Source: Halosaccharopolyspora lacisalsi (GTDB lineage Bacteria; Actinomycetota; Actinomycetes; Mycobacteriales; Pseudonocardiaceae). From it: a stretch of 64,000 nucleotides of DNA. The DNA is taken from the NCBI RefSeq assembly GCF_014137975.1, contig NZ_JACGWZ010000002.1:434001-498000 (forward strand). The letters run 5' to 3'. How positions within the stretch are numbered: position 1 is the first letter of the stretch; every line of letters starts with the position of its first letter. The position numbers and the translations under genes are program-made. The notes beneath the pieces are model-generated. The model searched no databases. It was not told the origin of the DNA and saw nothing but the letters and a program-made list of their open reading frames with translations. Shown here piece after piece: positions 8,800 to 18,171 of this stretch.

Positions 8800-9456
8800 T
8801 CATGCGGGCTCTTCGCCCAGGTAAAAGGCGGTGGTGCGGTTCGCGGCCGCTGTGGCGTCTTCCTCCGGTGTTCCGGCGCGCACCGACGCCTCGGCCCACC
8901 GCCCGCTTGCAGCGCGGATGAACTGCTGAGCGGGTCCGGTCCGGGCGAAGGCACTGGGATCGTCCGGACGGTCCTTTCCAGCGACCAGGTGCAGCGCCAG
9001 GCCCAGCAGGGCGAGGTCCCAGCCCACCCCTGTTGCGCCCGGGCCGAACTGGGTCCAGAACTCTGAGTCGGCGTCGCCGGTGTGCTCGTGCTCGAGGGTG
9101 AGCCGCACCCGGTCCCCTTCTGGGGTGAGGCGCACAGCCAGCTGACTGGAGTCTCCGGCGTTCTCCCACGTCACCGTGAATGAGCGCGGTGGGTCGCAGG
9201 CCACGACCTCGCCGGAGGCGTTGCCCTCGACGTGGTAGCGGCCTCCCAGTTGTAGGTCACCACTGACCGGTGCGAACCAGCGCTCGAGCCGGTCGGCCTG
9301 TGTGCAGGCCTCCCAGAGGTCCTCCAGCGTGGTCGGGTAGGACTGGCCGATGGTCTGAACTGTGTGCTGCTTCTTCTCGTCGCGTTTGACGGTGAGCTCG
9401 CGGCGCACCTCGTCGGGTTGCGAGGCGATGATGTGGTGGTCGGATGGCTGGGTCAT
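8800..9456 (-). CDS. SRPBCC / AHSA1-domain protein
   Basis: A 218-residue protein with an Activator-of-Hsp90-homologue-1-like SRPBCC domain over about residues 25-165. Typical pieces are a LWEACTQADRLERWF helix, a LGGRYHVEG strand and a PPRSFTVTWE strand, forming a hydrophobic ligand cavity. Its ATG overlaps the ArsR stop codon in an ATGA, so translation is coupled. ArsR plus SRPBCC pairs are common in actinobacteria, and the SRPBCC protein is presumed to bind a small hydrophobic molecule or modify the stress response. The ligand is unknown. The start at 9456 is fixed by this overlap. Confidence 0.85.
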   Translation of the reverse strand: MTQPSDHHIIASQPDEVRRELTVKRDEKKQHTVQTIGQSYPTTLEDLWEACTQADRLERWFAPVSGDLQLGGRYHVEGNASGEVVACDPPRSFTVTWENAGDSSQLAVRLTPEGDRVRLTLEHEHTGDADSEFWTQFGPGATGVGWDLALLGLALHLVAGKDRPDDPSAFARTGPAQQFIRAASGRWAEASVRAGTPEEDATAAANRTTAFYLGEEPA

Positions 9457-9821
9457 GGTTGCTCCTCGTCGTTGGTCGAAGCCGGTGCGTTGCTGTCTCG
9501 TCGTGTCTTCTTGCCGCGGGCGATCTCGGTCGCGAGTGCGTCCAGGCGCGGCTCCCAGAATCGCCGGAACGGATCCAGCCACTCGTCGACGCTGCGAAGC
9601 GGCGTCGGGTCCAGTGAGTACACCCGACGGGTCCCCTCGGTCCGCATGTCCGCGAACCCCGCCTCCCTGAGCACCTTGAGGTGCTGGGACACCGCCGGCT
9701 GGCTGATCCCGAACTCTTCGCCGACCACGCGGACGACATCGCCCGCTGACATCTCGCCGTTGGCCAGCAGCTCGAGGATGCGTCTCCGGACAGGGTCACC
9801 GAGAACGTCGAACGCGTGCAC
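9453..9821 (-). CDS. ArsR-family transcriptional regulator
   Basis: A 122-residue winged helix-turn-helix repressor. It starts FDVLGDPVRRRILELLA, the ArsR opening, followed by the recognition region ISQPAVSQHLKVLREAGF and wing RTEGTRRVYSL. No cysteine metal-binding motif is present, so it is more like the SRPBCC-linked ArsR group than a metal sensor. The GTG start has no Shine-Dalgarno sequence. A promoter with TTGACT and TATACT places the transcript start at or within a base or two of the GTG, so the mRNA is probably leaderless. It probably represses itself and the coupled SRPBCC gene. Confidence 0.85.
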   Translation of the reverse strand: MHAFDVLGDPVRRRILELLANGEMSAGDVVRVVGEEFGISQPAVSQHLKVLREAGFADMRTEGTRRVYSLDPTPLRSVDEWLDPFRRFWEPRLDALATEIARGKKTRRDSNAPASTNDEEQP

Positions 9822-9825
9822 ATCG

Positions 9826-9855
9826 CAAGTATAAGCGAGAGGAAGTATAAGTCAA
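9826..9855 (-). promoter_or_regulatory. promoter and direct-repeat operator of the arsR-SRPBCC operon
   Basis: Read leftward: TTGACT (9855-9850), 16 bases, TATACT (9833-9828), then 6 bases to the arsR GTG at 9821. A near-identical 9-mer, CTTATACTT, occurs twice, 16 bases apart, once overlapping each promoter element, so a bound repressor would cover the whole promoter. Confidence 0.7.
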
Positions 9856-10100
9856 CTTCGATATTAGTTGGACGAGCCGTAGCGCGCCCCCGATCCGTCC
9901 GCTGCGGCAGTGAACTCCGGGATCGCAGCAAGGGGTCGCGCGATGGTGCTGTGCGTGCACCGCTGGGCCAGCAGGTCCTGGGGCTCAACGGCATGGTCGT
10001 GCCCGCCGACCGCTATGAGCCCGAATACACCTGGCAAGCGACCTGAGAAGGTCGAGCACGCTCCTCGGTGCCGGGGAATCCGGTTGACCGAGTGAGCAGG

Positions 10101-10614
10101 ATGAGTGCCATGAGTCCCTCGTCGCCGAAAGCGGTGCCCTGGAGCATGACCACCGTGCCGGTGTCCGACCGGGACGCCGTGGAGCTGTTGCGCGTCTACT
10201 TCGCCGAGATGGTCGGTCGCTACACCGGTCGTGGTGCTGGGCACGACGAGGTCGATGCGGCGATGGCCGAAGATCCCAGCGAGGCTTTGGCGCCTTCCGT
10301 CGGGGGTGTTCCTGTTGGCGCGGTACGACGGTCGCCCGGCGGGTTGTGTTGGTGTGAAGCTGGTCGAGGCCCACTCCGCCGAAATCAAGCGGATGTTCGT
10401 GCGTCACGACCTGCGTGGGCTGGGCGGTGGTTCGCGGCTGGTCGGGGCTGCCGAGAGCGCGGCGCGTGAGCTGGGTGCCACGACCGTGCGGCTGGATACC
10501 CGGCACGATCTCGTCGAGGCCCGCGCCCTCTATTCCAAGCACGGATACGTCGAGACTCCGCCGTATTCCGGGTCCTTGTACGCCGATCACTGGTTCACCA
10601 AGAGCTTGGGGTGA
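10101..10614 (+). pseudogene. GNAT-family N-acetyltransferase, one-base frameshift
   Basis: The N-terminal third (MTTVPVSDRDAVELL through DPSEALAP) lies in one frame; the acetyl-CoA binding remainder (PSGVFLLARYDG through DHWFTKSLG) lies in the next frame and ends at 10614. Deleting one T at 10295-10296 joins them into a normal GNAT of about 165 residues, with the pantetheine-binding motif at RHDLRGLGGGSRL. The break is inside an otherwise well conserved gene with no other damage, so it is either a very recent mutation or a sequence error. The start could be ATG at 10101, 10110 or 10146. It converges on the leftward thioesterase gene. Confidence 0.8.
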
Positions 10615-10652
10615 TCCGGTGACGCCCTCTCCCCGACCGGCTTCTCGCGGTG

Positions 10653-11069
10653 TCATTCCGGTTCGGGCAGCACGGCCTGACTCTGGGTGGTTTGGGCGAC
10701 GCGGCGTTCCTCGTCGTCGAACAGGTCGGTCTGGACCACCACGATGCTGTTTCCTCGCTGCAGGGGCTGGCTGATTCCGTGCACCCTCCCCTGCCGCACT
10801 CCGTGGAAGAAGTTGCTCGTGGACTGGATGGTGGAGGTGGTGGTCTGTTCGGGCAGGTTGAGGTAGGCGCAGATGGCTCCGAGGCTGTCGGCGAGCGTCA
10901 TGAGGGCGCCGCCGTGCAGGAAGCCGCCGAGGGTGCAGCGTTCTGGAGACCAGTCGAGGTGGCCGCGTACCTGCTGGGGGTCGTCGGAGTCCAGTTGCAC
11001 TCCCAGGGCGGCGGCGAAGGGCATGGACGCCACCAGCAGGTGGGTTTCGTCGGGTGGTGTGGCGGTCAT
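10653..11069 (-). CDS. PaaI-type hotdog thioesterase
   Basis: A 138-residue hotdog-fold protein with the family signature GGFLHGGALMTLADSL, whose HGG and aspartate positions form the acyl-CoA thioesterase active site. A C-terminal half of alternating strands ends VVVQTDLFDDEERRVAQTTQSQ. It likely hydrolyses an acyl-CoA. Its ATG overlaps the stop of the upstream cleavage-enzyme gene (ATGA), and AGGGGAAA lies upstream, so both are made from one mRNA. The pairing suggests it acts on the CoA thioester released by the neighbour, but this is inference. Confidence 0.85.
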   Translation of the reverse strand: MTATPPDETHLLVASMPFAAALGVQLDSDDPQQVRGHLDWSPERCTLGGFLHGGALMTLADSLGAICAYLNLPEQTTTSTIQSTSNFFHGVRQGRVHGISQPLQRGNSIVVVQTDLFDDEERRVAQTTQSQAVLPEPE

Positions 11070-11803
11070 GGCCGGTTTCCCCTTTCTCGTGTGGTGTGAC
11101 GGAGCCGGTGTGCTTCGGTGACGAGTTCGGCGTTGTCGTCGGCGACGCGGCCGTCTGGCAGGTGCGGTGTGTCTTCCAGGCCGATGCGGGTGTCGAGTCC
11201 CTCGCGGAGGGCGAGGTTCAACACGGGCCAGGCTCCTGCGGATTCTCCGTGCAGCAGTATGGGGGCGCTCACCGGGTGTAGGCGGGTGAGCAGTGCCGTG
11301 GCTGTCGTGGTGGCGCCTTTCGCGGTCCGGTCGGTGACTTCGGCCAGCACGCGGAGGACGTGTGCGCGGTGTGGTGAGGTCAGGAAGTGTTCCTCGGCGT
11401 CGGTGCCCGAGCGGATGCCGGCTTCGATGCCGATGCCGCGTTCGAGCAGGGTTTCGGCGAGGTCGTCGGCCCCGGGTTCGTGCCAGTTCACCGAGGCGTG
11501 GTCGGGCAGTACGGTCCAGGTCCGGATCGTGGCGATCCGCTCCCCCGGGGCCGGTGTGGTCCAGGCGCCGGTGGTGATGCCCACTGCGATGCCGGGTGCG
11601 GCGGCTCGGACGGCGCGCAGGGTGGCGGCCACGAACGGGGCTTCGAGGGTGTCGGTGCCGTCGGGGGTTTTGGGATGCAGGTGGAGGTCCTCGGCGCCGG
11701 CGGTGATGCTGGTCGCTGCGGCGTGAGCGAGCTGTTCGGGGAGCACGGGAAGGTGGTGGTGCTGGTGGGGTGTTCGGGCGCCGTTGAGGCAGGCCTGCAA
11801 CAT
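11066..11803 (-). CDS. beta-keto acid cleavage enzyme (BKACE, 3-keto-5-aminohexanoate cleavage family)
   Basis: A 245-residue TIM-barrel protein of the DUF849 / 3-keto-5-aminohexanoate cleavage family, which cleaves a beta-keto acid with acetyl-CoA to give acetoacetate and a new acyl-CoA. It begins LQACLNGARTP, and its strand-end motifs include AEDLHLHPK with the zinc-type histidines and VLNLALREGLDTRIGLED near the C-terminus, both family hallmarks. At 245 residues it is slightly shorter than typical (about 270-300). The substrate varies widely in this family. It is translationally coupled to the thioesterase downstream and divergent from the methyltransferase at 11925. Confidence 0.8.
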   Translation of the reverse strand: MLQACLNGARTPHQHHHLPVLPEQLAHAAATSITAGAEDLHLHPKTPDGTDTLEAPFVAATLRAVRAAAPGIAVGITTGAWTTPAPGERIATIRTWTVLPDHASVNWHEPGADDLAETLLERGIGIEAGIRSGTDAEEHFLTSPHRAHVLRVLAEVTDRTAKGATTTATALLTRLHPVSAPILLHGESAGAWPVLNLALREGLDTRIGLEDTPHLPDGRVADDNAELVTEAHRLRHTTRERGNRP

Positions 11804-11924
11804 GAGGTGATTCTGCTCGATGTGGGGGTGTGGGCGAAACTCCGCGACGCCGTTTCGCGTGGCCGGGACAACGGGGTGTGATAACGGATACCGTTTGTGT
11901 CACTGCCGTCGGAGGGAGCTTCGC

Positions 11925-12863
11925 GTGTCGGTGTCCGAGGTCTGTCGGAGGTATCGGCGGGGTGACCTGCCGAGTTCGGGAGTCGATCTGGGGGTGGATG
12001 CGACTTCGGCGCTGTTGTTGGCGGTGTGGGCGCATTCGGTGGGTGATCGCGCCACCGCGTGCGAGTGTGCTGCTCGGGCGGCTCGGTTCGATCCCGGCAG
12101 TGAGTTCGCGCGGCTGTTGGCGCGGTATGTGCGGGATCCTGCCGGGGAGGGTGTCTACGACTCCCCCGCGGCGTTTCGGGCGTTCATCCGTGGCGGTGGC
12201 AATGTGGGATTGTACGAACGGACGTCGGCGGCGTTGCGTGCGGCGTACGACGAGTTCCGGCCGGGGTGTGTGCTCGACATCGGTGTGGGTGACGGGTTGG
12301 CGTTGATGCCCGCCGTGCCGGACAGTGGTGTTCACGTGGACCTCGTGGAGCCGAGCGCTTCGCTCCTCGACGAGGTGGTTGGGGCTTTGACGCATCGCGG
12401 TATTTCTCATCGGGCGTGTCAGGGCACGTTTCAGGAGTTCACTTGTGACCATGATGCGTCGTCGTGGGATCTGGTGCAGTCGAGTTTCGCGTTGCAGTCG
12501 CTGCCGCCGGATGACCGGTCGCGGGCGTTGAGCTGGATCGCTCGGCACACGCGGGTGTTCGTGCTCGTGGAGTTCGATGTGGCCGAGGTGGTGTGTCCGT
12601 ACGAGCCCGGGTGGTTTCGGGGGTGTGTGTCCCGGGTCGAGCGGGGGTTGCGCGAGTACGGTCGGGATCGGGATCTGGTTGGTCTCGGTTTCGTGTTGCC
12701 GGTCATTCTGGGGCATTTCGATACCGCGGGCCGGACGAACTACGAGTGTTCCGTGCGGCAGTGGGAGTGGGAACTGCGTGAGGCGGGGTTTACGGACGTC
12801 GTTTCCCGCGAGCTCTACGACTACTGGTGGGAGCCGGCCCACGTGGTCGAGGCGACTCGATGA
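11925..12863 (+). CDS. class I SAM-dependent methyltransferase-like protein
   Basis: A 312-residue protein. An N-terminal helical region of about 95 residues precedes a Rossmann methyltransferase core whose motif I reads VLDIGVGDGLAL (near residue 115), with an acidic residue ending the next strand (VDLVEPSAS). A WDLVQSSFALQSLP segment fits motif IV. The start is GTG with GGAGGGAG 6 bases upstream. The target is unknown; the extra N-terminal domain is not one I recognise. It stands divergent from the BKACE operon and 49 bases before the VTT membrane gene. Confidence 0.7.
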   Translation: MSVSEVCRRYRRGDLPSSGVDLGVDATSALLLAVWAHSVGDRATACECAARAARFDPGSEFARLLARYVRDPAGEGVYDSPAAFRAFIRGGGNVGLYERTSAALRAAYDEFRPGCVLDIGVGDGLALMPAVPDSGVHVDLVEPSASLLDEVVGALTHRGISHRACQGTFQEFTCDHDASSWDLVQSSFALQSLPPDDRSRALSWIARHTRVFVLVEFDVAEVVCPYEPGWFRGCVSRVERGLREYGRDRDLVGLGFVLPVILGHFDTAGRTNYECSVRQWEWELREAGFTDVVSRELYDYWWEPAHVVEATR

Positions 12864-12911
12864 CCGGCGGTTTCGGTGTCGTGAGCGTGCTGTTGTAGCT
12901 GGGGGCTCGCG

Positions 12912-13379
12912 GTGACGTGGTTGTTGAGCGTGTTCGCGGTGAGCGCGGGTACGGGGGTCGTACCGGTGTTCAGTTCCGAGTTGTATCTGGTGGGGGTGAT
13001 GGTGGCTCATCCCGAGTTGCCGTGGTGGTTGGCCGGTTCGGTGGCGGCTGTGGGGCAGTTGCTCGGTAAGAGCGTGCACTATCTGGCCGCGCGGGGTGTG
13101 GTGGCGTTGCCCCGGTGGGTGGGAAGGGCGAGGTGGGGGCGCTGGTCCGGTTGGTCGGGGCGGTTCCAGCGATGGTGTCGGCGGCGGCCGTTGTGGAGCG
13201 CGGGTGTGGTGTTGGTCAGTGCGGTGGTCGGGGTGCCGCCGTTCGCGATGGTCGTGGTCGCCGGTGGTGTGGCTCGGTTGTCGCCGGCGGTGATCGTTCC
13301 CTCCGGTGTGGTCGGTCGGGTGTCGCGGTACTGCCTGGTGGCGGCCTTGCCGGGGATGGCCCAGTCCTGGTGGTGGTGA
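12912..13379 (+). CDS. VTT/DedA-like membrane protein
   Basis: A 155-residue protein with three or four hydrophobic segments. The middle GQLLGKSVHYLAARG and later VVGVPPFAMVVVAGG resemble the helical hairpin and conserved proline region of VTT-domain (DedA, SNARE-associated) membrane proteins, which scramble or flip lipid carriers. It is shorter than most DedA proteins (about 200 residues). The GTG start has only a weak GGGGG upstream. It follows the methyltransferase closely on the same strand and may be co-transcribed. Confidence 0.6.
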   Translation: MTWLLSVFAVSAGTGVVPVFSSELYLVGVMVAHPELPWWLAGSVAAVGQLLGKSVHYLAARGVVALPRWVGRARWGRWSGWSGRFQRWCRRRPLWSAGVVLVSAVVGVPPFAMVVVAGGVARLSPAVIVPSGVVGRVSRYCLVAALPGMAQSWWW

Positions 13380-13420
13380 GGTCTTCGGAAATTCGGTGGT
13401 GGGACGGGAGGGGGCTGGGT

Positions 13421-13561
13421 TAGGCTGGGGACACTATGAAGCAGTGACATCGAGCTCGGCCCGCGCCTGCGGCCGCCTCCAGCGCCGGTTTCGTCGGTGA
13501 TGCTGGTGTGCTTCGTGCCCGGCGGGTACCACTACCCCACTGTGTGAGTTGGTCCTGCTTG
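13421..13561 (+). promoter_or_regulatory. promoter and leader region of the ABC-F gene
   Basis: A possible -10 box TAGGCT (13421-13426) would start transcription near 13432, giving a leader of about 130 bases. It holds a possible MKQ mini-ORF (13436-13447) and the better candidate at 13500-13547. No convincing -35 box at 17-18 bases was found. Long leaders with short ORFs are typical of drug-inducible ABC-F resistance genes. Confidence 0.45.
13500..13547 (+). CDS. candidate 15-residue leader peptide of the ABC-F gene
   Basis: An ATG at 13500 opens a 15-codon frame ending TGA at 13545-13547, reading MLVCFVPGGYHYPTV. It ends 14 bases before the ABC-F start codon. Ribosome stalling on short upstream ORFs by macrolides, lincosamides or pleuromutilins is the usual way such genes are switched on, so this position is suggestive. 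The peptide itself is not one I can match, and no strong ribosome site precedes it. Confidence 0.4.
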   Translation: MLVCFVPGGYHYPTV

Positions 13562-15196
13562 ATGTCTGCTGCTTTTCTCGTCGCTCGTGATCTCACCAAG
13601 TCCTACGGTGCCCGTGTCGTCGTCGACGGCGTGTCGTTGACCGCCGGTGCGGGGCGTCGCATCGGACTCGTCGGGGACAACGGGACCGGTAAAACCACGT
13701 TGTTGCGGTTGCTGGCCGGGCTCGACGATCCCGATGCAGGTGAGGTCGTCCGGCCCGACGATGTCGGGTTCCTGCACCAGGAACTTCCCTACCCGCATGG
13801 CAGCACGGTCACGACCGTGCTGGAGGATTCCCTGGCCGAGGTGCGCAGGGTGGAGCGGGAGCTGGCCGAGGTGGCCGAGCGGCTCGCGGTGTGGCCCGGA
13901 GATGCCGGGTTGCTGGCGACCTACGGTGACCTGCTGGAGTGGGCGCGGGTTCACGAGGTGTGGGACGCCGACCGGCGCGTCGATCTCGTCCTGGCCGGGC
14001 TGGGGTTGTCCGGGGTCGGTGGTGACCGGACGTTGGACGCGTTGTCGGGAGGACAGCGTTGCCGGTTGGGGCTGGCGGCGCTGTTGGTGCGTCAGCCGCG
14101 GGTCGTGGTGTTGGACGAGCCGACCAATCATCTCGACGATGCTGCCGTGACGTTCCTCCAGCGGCATCTGGCCGCGTTACCGGGTGCGGTGGTGTTGGCC
14201 AGTCACGATCGGGTGTTTCTGGACGCGGTGTGTACCGACATCGTCGACATGGATCCCGGTGTGGACGGCGTCACCCACTATGGAGGGGCTTTTTCGGATT
14301 ATTTGTGGGCCAAGCGTGTCGCGCGTGCTCGCTGGGAGCAGCGTCGTGCCGTCGAGCAGGACGAGCTCGCCCGGCTGCGGGAGTCGGTCGCGGTCACCGC
14401 GCGGCAGGTCAGCCACGGCGCTCCTCGGGGCAACACCAGCAAGTTGGCGTACGACTACAAGGGCGCGCGCGTGGACAAGCAGATCTCGCGGCGGGTGCGT
14501 GACGCCCGGCAGCGGCTCGACGAGCTGGAACGCACCCAGATGCGCAAGCCTCCGGTGCCGTTGCGGTTCGCCGCACCGGTGACCAGTGGTGGTGCTGGTG
14601 ACGAGGTCGCCGTTCGAGTGCGCGCGGCGGGGTTGGGGTCTCGGGTGTGGCTCGATGAGCTCGATCTCGACGGGGATGGGCGGTTGCTGATCACCGGGCC
14701 GAACGGGGCGGGCAAGTCCAGTCTGCTGTATTTGATGGCCGGGTGGGTGCGTCCGGAGACCGGTGTGGTCCAGCACCGGCGGGGTCTGCGGGTCGGGCTG
14801 TTGGAGCAGGACGTGGTCTTCACCGATGCCGACCGCACGCCTCGGCAGGTGTATGCCGCTGCCACCGGGGGCCGGGGTGATGTCGCGGGGTTGGGTGAGC
14901 TGGGGCTGCTGGCCGGGCGTGATCTGGATCGTCCGGTCGGTGTGCTCTCGGTCGGTCAGCGTCGAAGGCTGGCGTTGGCCACGCTCATCGCCGATCCGCC
15001 GCACGTGTTGTTGCTGGACGAGCCGACCAATCACCTCTCGCTGAGCCTGGCTTCGGAGTTGGAGGAGGCGTTGGCCGCGGCACCGGGGGCGTTGGTGGTG
15101 GCCAGTCACGACCGGTGGCTGCGGCGTCGGTGGGGCGGGCCCACCCTGGCGTTGGAGGGCGGCCGGACCGTCGGGAGATCCTCGGTCGCGGACTGA
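13562..15196 (+). CDS. ABC-F ribosome-protection ATPase
   Basis: A 544-residue soluble protein with two ATP-binding cassettes and no membrane segments. Cassette 1 has Walker A GDNGTGKTT, signature LSGGQ and Walker B with DEPTNHLD; cassette 2 has GPNGAGKSS, LSVGQ and DEPTNHLS. The linker between them is rich in arginine and glutamate and would form the ribosome-contacting arm. Members of the antibiotic-resistance ABC-F branch displace macrolides, lincosamides or streptogramins from the ribosome; housekeeping translation factors also look like this, so resistance is inferred. The ATG at 13562 fits the family N-terminus; it lacks a strong ribosome site, consistent with control by the upstream leader. 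The hydrolase gene follows 12 bases later. Confidence 0.85.
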   Translation: MSAAFLVARDLTKSYGARVVVDGVSLTAGAGRRIGLVGDNGTGKTTLLRLLAGLDDPDAGEVVRPDDVGFLHQELPYPHGSTVTTVLEDSLAEVRRVERELAEVAERLAVWPGDAGLLATYGDLLEWARVHEVWDADRRVDLVLAGLGLSGVGGDRTLDALSGGQRCRLGLAALLVRQPRVVVLDEPTNHLDDAAVTFLQRHLAALPGAVVLASHDRVFLDAVCTDIVDMDPGVDGVTHYGGAFSDYLWAKRVARARWEQRRAVEQDELARLRESVAVTARQVSHGAPRGNTSKLAYDYKGARVDKQISRRVRDARQRLDELERTQMRKPPVPLRFAAPVTSGGAGDEVAVRVRAAGLGSRVWLDELDLDGDGRLLITGPNGAGKSSLLYLMAGWVRPETGVVQHRRGLRVGLLEQDVVFTDADRTPRQVYAAATGGRGDVAGLGELGLLAGRDLDRPVGVLSVGQRRRLALATLIADPPHVLLLDEPTNHLSLSLASELEEALAAAPGALVVASHDRWLRRRWGGPTLALEGGRTVGRSSVAD

Positions 15197-15207
15197 AGGG
15201 GGCTCGC

Positions 15208-16129
15208 ATGCAACGGTTCGTGACCACCGGTGAGGGAGTCCGGTTGTGGACCGAGTCTTCCGGCCACGCGGAGGACCCGCCGGTGTTGCTGATCACGGGT
15301 GCGAACGCGTCCGCGCCGAGTTGGCCGGACGAGTTCGTCGAACTGCTGGTCTCGCGGGGATGGCGCGTACTGCGCTACGACCATCGCGACACCGGCCGGT
15401 CCACCCGCGTGGATATCATCGAACGTCCCTACTCGGTGGCCGACATGGCCGGTGATGCCGTGGCCGTGCTGGACGGCCACGGCATCACCGGTGCTCATGT
15501 GGTGGGTTTTTCCCTCGGCGGGACTCTCGGTCAGGTTCTGGCCCTTGATCACGGGCCCCGGTTGCGCAGCCTGGCCCTCGTGGCCACCGCCGCCTTGGAC
15601 GTGGACTTCGTGGGCAACATGCGTCGAGCGCTCGCGGACGAGCCCAGCCCGGACGGGCTACCGACGCCGACACCGCAGATCGTGCGTGCGATGGTCAGCA
15701 GGGCCGATCCGGTCACCGATCGCGAGAGCGCGCTGCGGGCACGGGTGGACGAGTGGCGCTTGTTGGCCGGAGAAGTCCTGCCTTTCGACGCCGAGGAGTT
15801 CCGGCGTCTGGAGCAGCGCGTCATGGATCACGAGGGGTCGTGGCAGCGACCTGGTAACCACGCCGTGACCACACCGGTGCCGACCGAGCGCGGTGTCGAC
15901 CTGGCTCAGGTCACCACGCCCACCCTGGTGGTCGAAGGTGGTCAGGGTCCGATCAATCCACCTCCGCACGGGGCAGCACTTGGCCGCTGTACTCCCCCGT
16001 GGCCGGTGCGTGCAGGTACCCGGCATGGGACACGCCCTGCCCGTCAGCGTGCACCGGTACCTCGTCGAACGTCTCGACGAGCACTTCCGGTGGTCCTCGA
16101 CCGCGGTCCCCTCCGGGCTGGGTCGGTGA
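15208..16129 (+). pseudogene. alpha/beta hydrolase, one-base frameshift near the C-terminus
   Basis: From the ATG at 15208 (AAGGGGG upstream) the frame encodes a typical alpha/beta hydrolase: oxyanion region LLITGANAS, YDHRDTGRS, and the nucleophile elbow GFSLGG. At about 15976 the frame breaks. The conserved end, HLAAVLPRGRCVQVPGMGHALP with the catalytic histidine, continues one base out of frame to a TGA at 16127-16129. Removing one G restores a normal protein of about 306 residues. Unless corrected, the ribosome would read off-frame to 16182 and lose the catalytic histidine. It follows the ABC-F gene by 12 bases. Recent mutation or sequence error are both possible. Confidence 0.8.
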
Positions 16130-16209
16130 CCCGACGCGGTCACGACTCGTGTCCGGTCGGTTGCGGTCGCGCGTGCGGCTGAATCGGTCCCGTCCTAGCA
16201 TGGTTGTGA

Positions 16210-17277
<1,068 letters not shown>

Positions 17278-17311
17278 CTGGAAGTGCGGCTCGCCCGACG
17301 GGCCGTGCGTG

Positions 17312-17350
17312 GAACAGGCCCCTGCACCAGCGAGGTGCAGGGGCCTGTTC
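17312..17350. terminator. bidirectional terminator between mdh and map
   Basis: GAACAGGCCCCTGCACC (17312-17328) pairs perfectly with 17334-17350, a 17-bp stem with a 5-base loop. No T-run follows, as is usual for actinomycete hairpin terminators. It lies between two convergent genes. Confidence 0.8.
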
Positions 17351-17363
17351 GTGTCCGTGTGCG

Positions 17364-18149
17364 TCAGAGCGAGTTTGGCCGTTCCGGGCGTCGCGTGAGT
17401 ACTCGAGGGCCGTCCTCGGTGATCGAGACCGTGTGCTCGGAGTGGGCGGTGCGTGAGCCGTCGGCGGCGCGGAGGGTCCAGCCGTCCGGGTCGGTGATGA
17501 TGCGGTCGGTGGTGCGGGCGAACCAGGGCTCCAGGGCGATGGTCAGTCCCGGCCGGAGGACGAGGCCGCGTCCGGCGCGGCCGTCGTTGGCCACGTTGGG
17601 GGCCTCGTGCATGGTGCGTCCCAGCCCGTGGCCACCGAACTCCGTGTTGACCGGGTAGCCGTTCTCGGCGGCGACCGTGGCGATCGTCGCCGAGATGTCG
17701 CCCAAGCGGTTACCGGGCTGTGCGGCCGCGATCGCGGATTCGAGGGCGGTCTCGGTGGCGCGGACCAGGCGTAGGTCCTCGGTGGCGGGGGTGCCCACGA
17801 TGACGCTGCGGGCCGAGTCGGCCACCCACCCGTCGATGTCGACCGCGAAGTCCATGCTCAGCACGTCGCCGTCGCGGAGTGCGTAGTCGTGCGGGAGTCC
17901 GTGCAGGACCGCATCGTTGACGGACAGGCAGATGACGTTGCGGAACGGGCCCTCGCCGAAGGAGGGGGCGTAGTCCCAGTAGCAGGATTTCGCTCCGCGT
18001 TGGCTGATCTTGTCGCGGGCGTGGTGTTCCAGGTCGAGGAGGTTGACGCCGACGTCGGCGAGGTCGCCGAGTTCGGTCAGCACGTCGGCGACGAAGCGGC
18101 CGGTGGTGTGCATCCGGTCGATCTCGGTGGGTGACTTCAGTTCGATCAC
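17364..18149 (-). CDS. map: methionine aminopeptidase, type I
   Basis: A 261-residue pita-bread metalloprotease that removes the initiator methionine. All five metal ligands are present: Asp100, Asp111, His174 (GGHGLG), Glu207 (LEPW) and Glu238 (SEHTV); the substrate-contacting His83 (VLHGLP) is also kept. I chose the GTG at 18149 because GGAAGGAAC lies 6 bases upstream and the protein begins MIELKSP like its relatives. An AT-rich promoter region sits at about 18175-18190. A second, degenerate paralogue lies at 29150-29917. This copy looks fully functional. Confidence 0.93.
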   Translation of the reverse strand: MIELKSPTEIDRMHTTGRFVADVLTELGDLADVGVNLLDLEHHARDKISQRGAKSCYWDYAPSFGEGPFRNVICLSVNDAVLHGLPHDYALRDGDVLSMDFAVDIDGWVADSARSVIVGTPATEDLRLVRATETALESAIAAAQPGNRLGDISATIATVAAENGYPVNTEFGGHGLGRTMHEAPNVANDGRAGRGLVLRPGLTIALEPWFARTTDRIITDPDGWTLRAADGSRTAHSEHTVSITEDGPRVLTRRPERPNSL

Positions 18150-18171
18150 GGGCGTTCCTTCCACGACAATG

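Noticed and set aside
10653-13079. 808-codon minus-strand open frame
   Set aside because: Only its last 138 codons (hotdog thioesterase) are a recognisable protein; the rest lies opposite the methyltransferase and VTT genes and in the wrong frame of the BKACE gene.
13381-13426. WblC/WhiB7-type promoter upstream of the ABC-F gene
   Set aside because: An AAATTCGGT element is present, but it lies 23 bases from TAGGCT; the 17-18 base spacing required for such promoters is absent.
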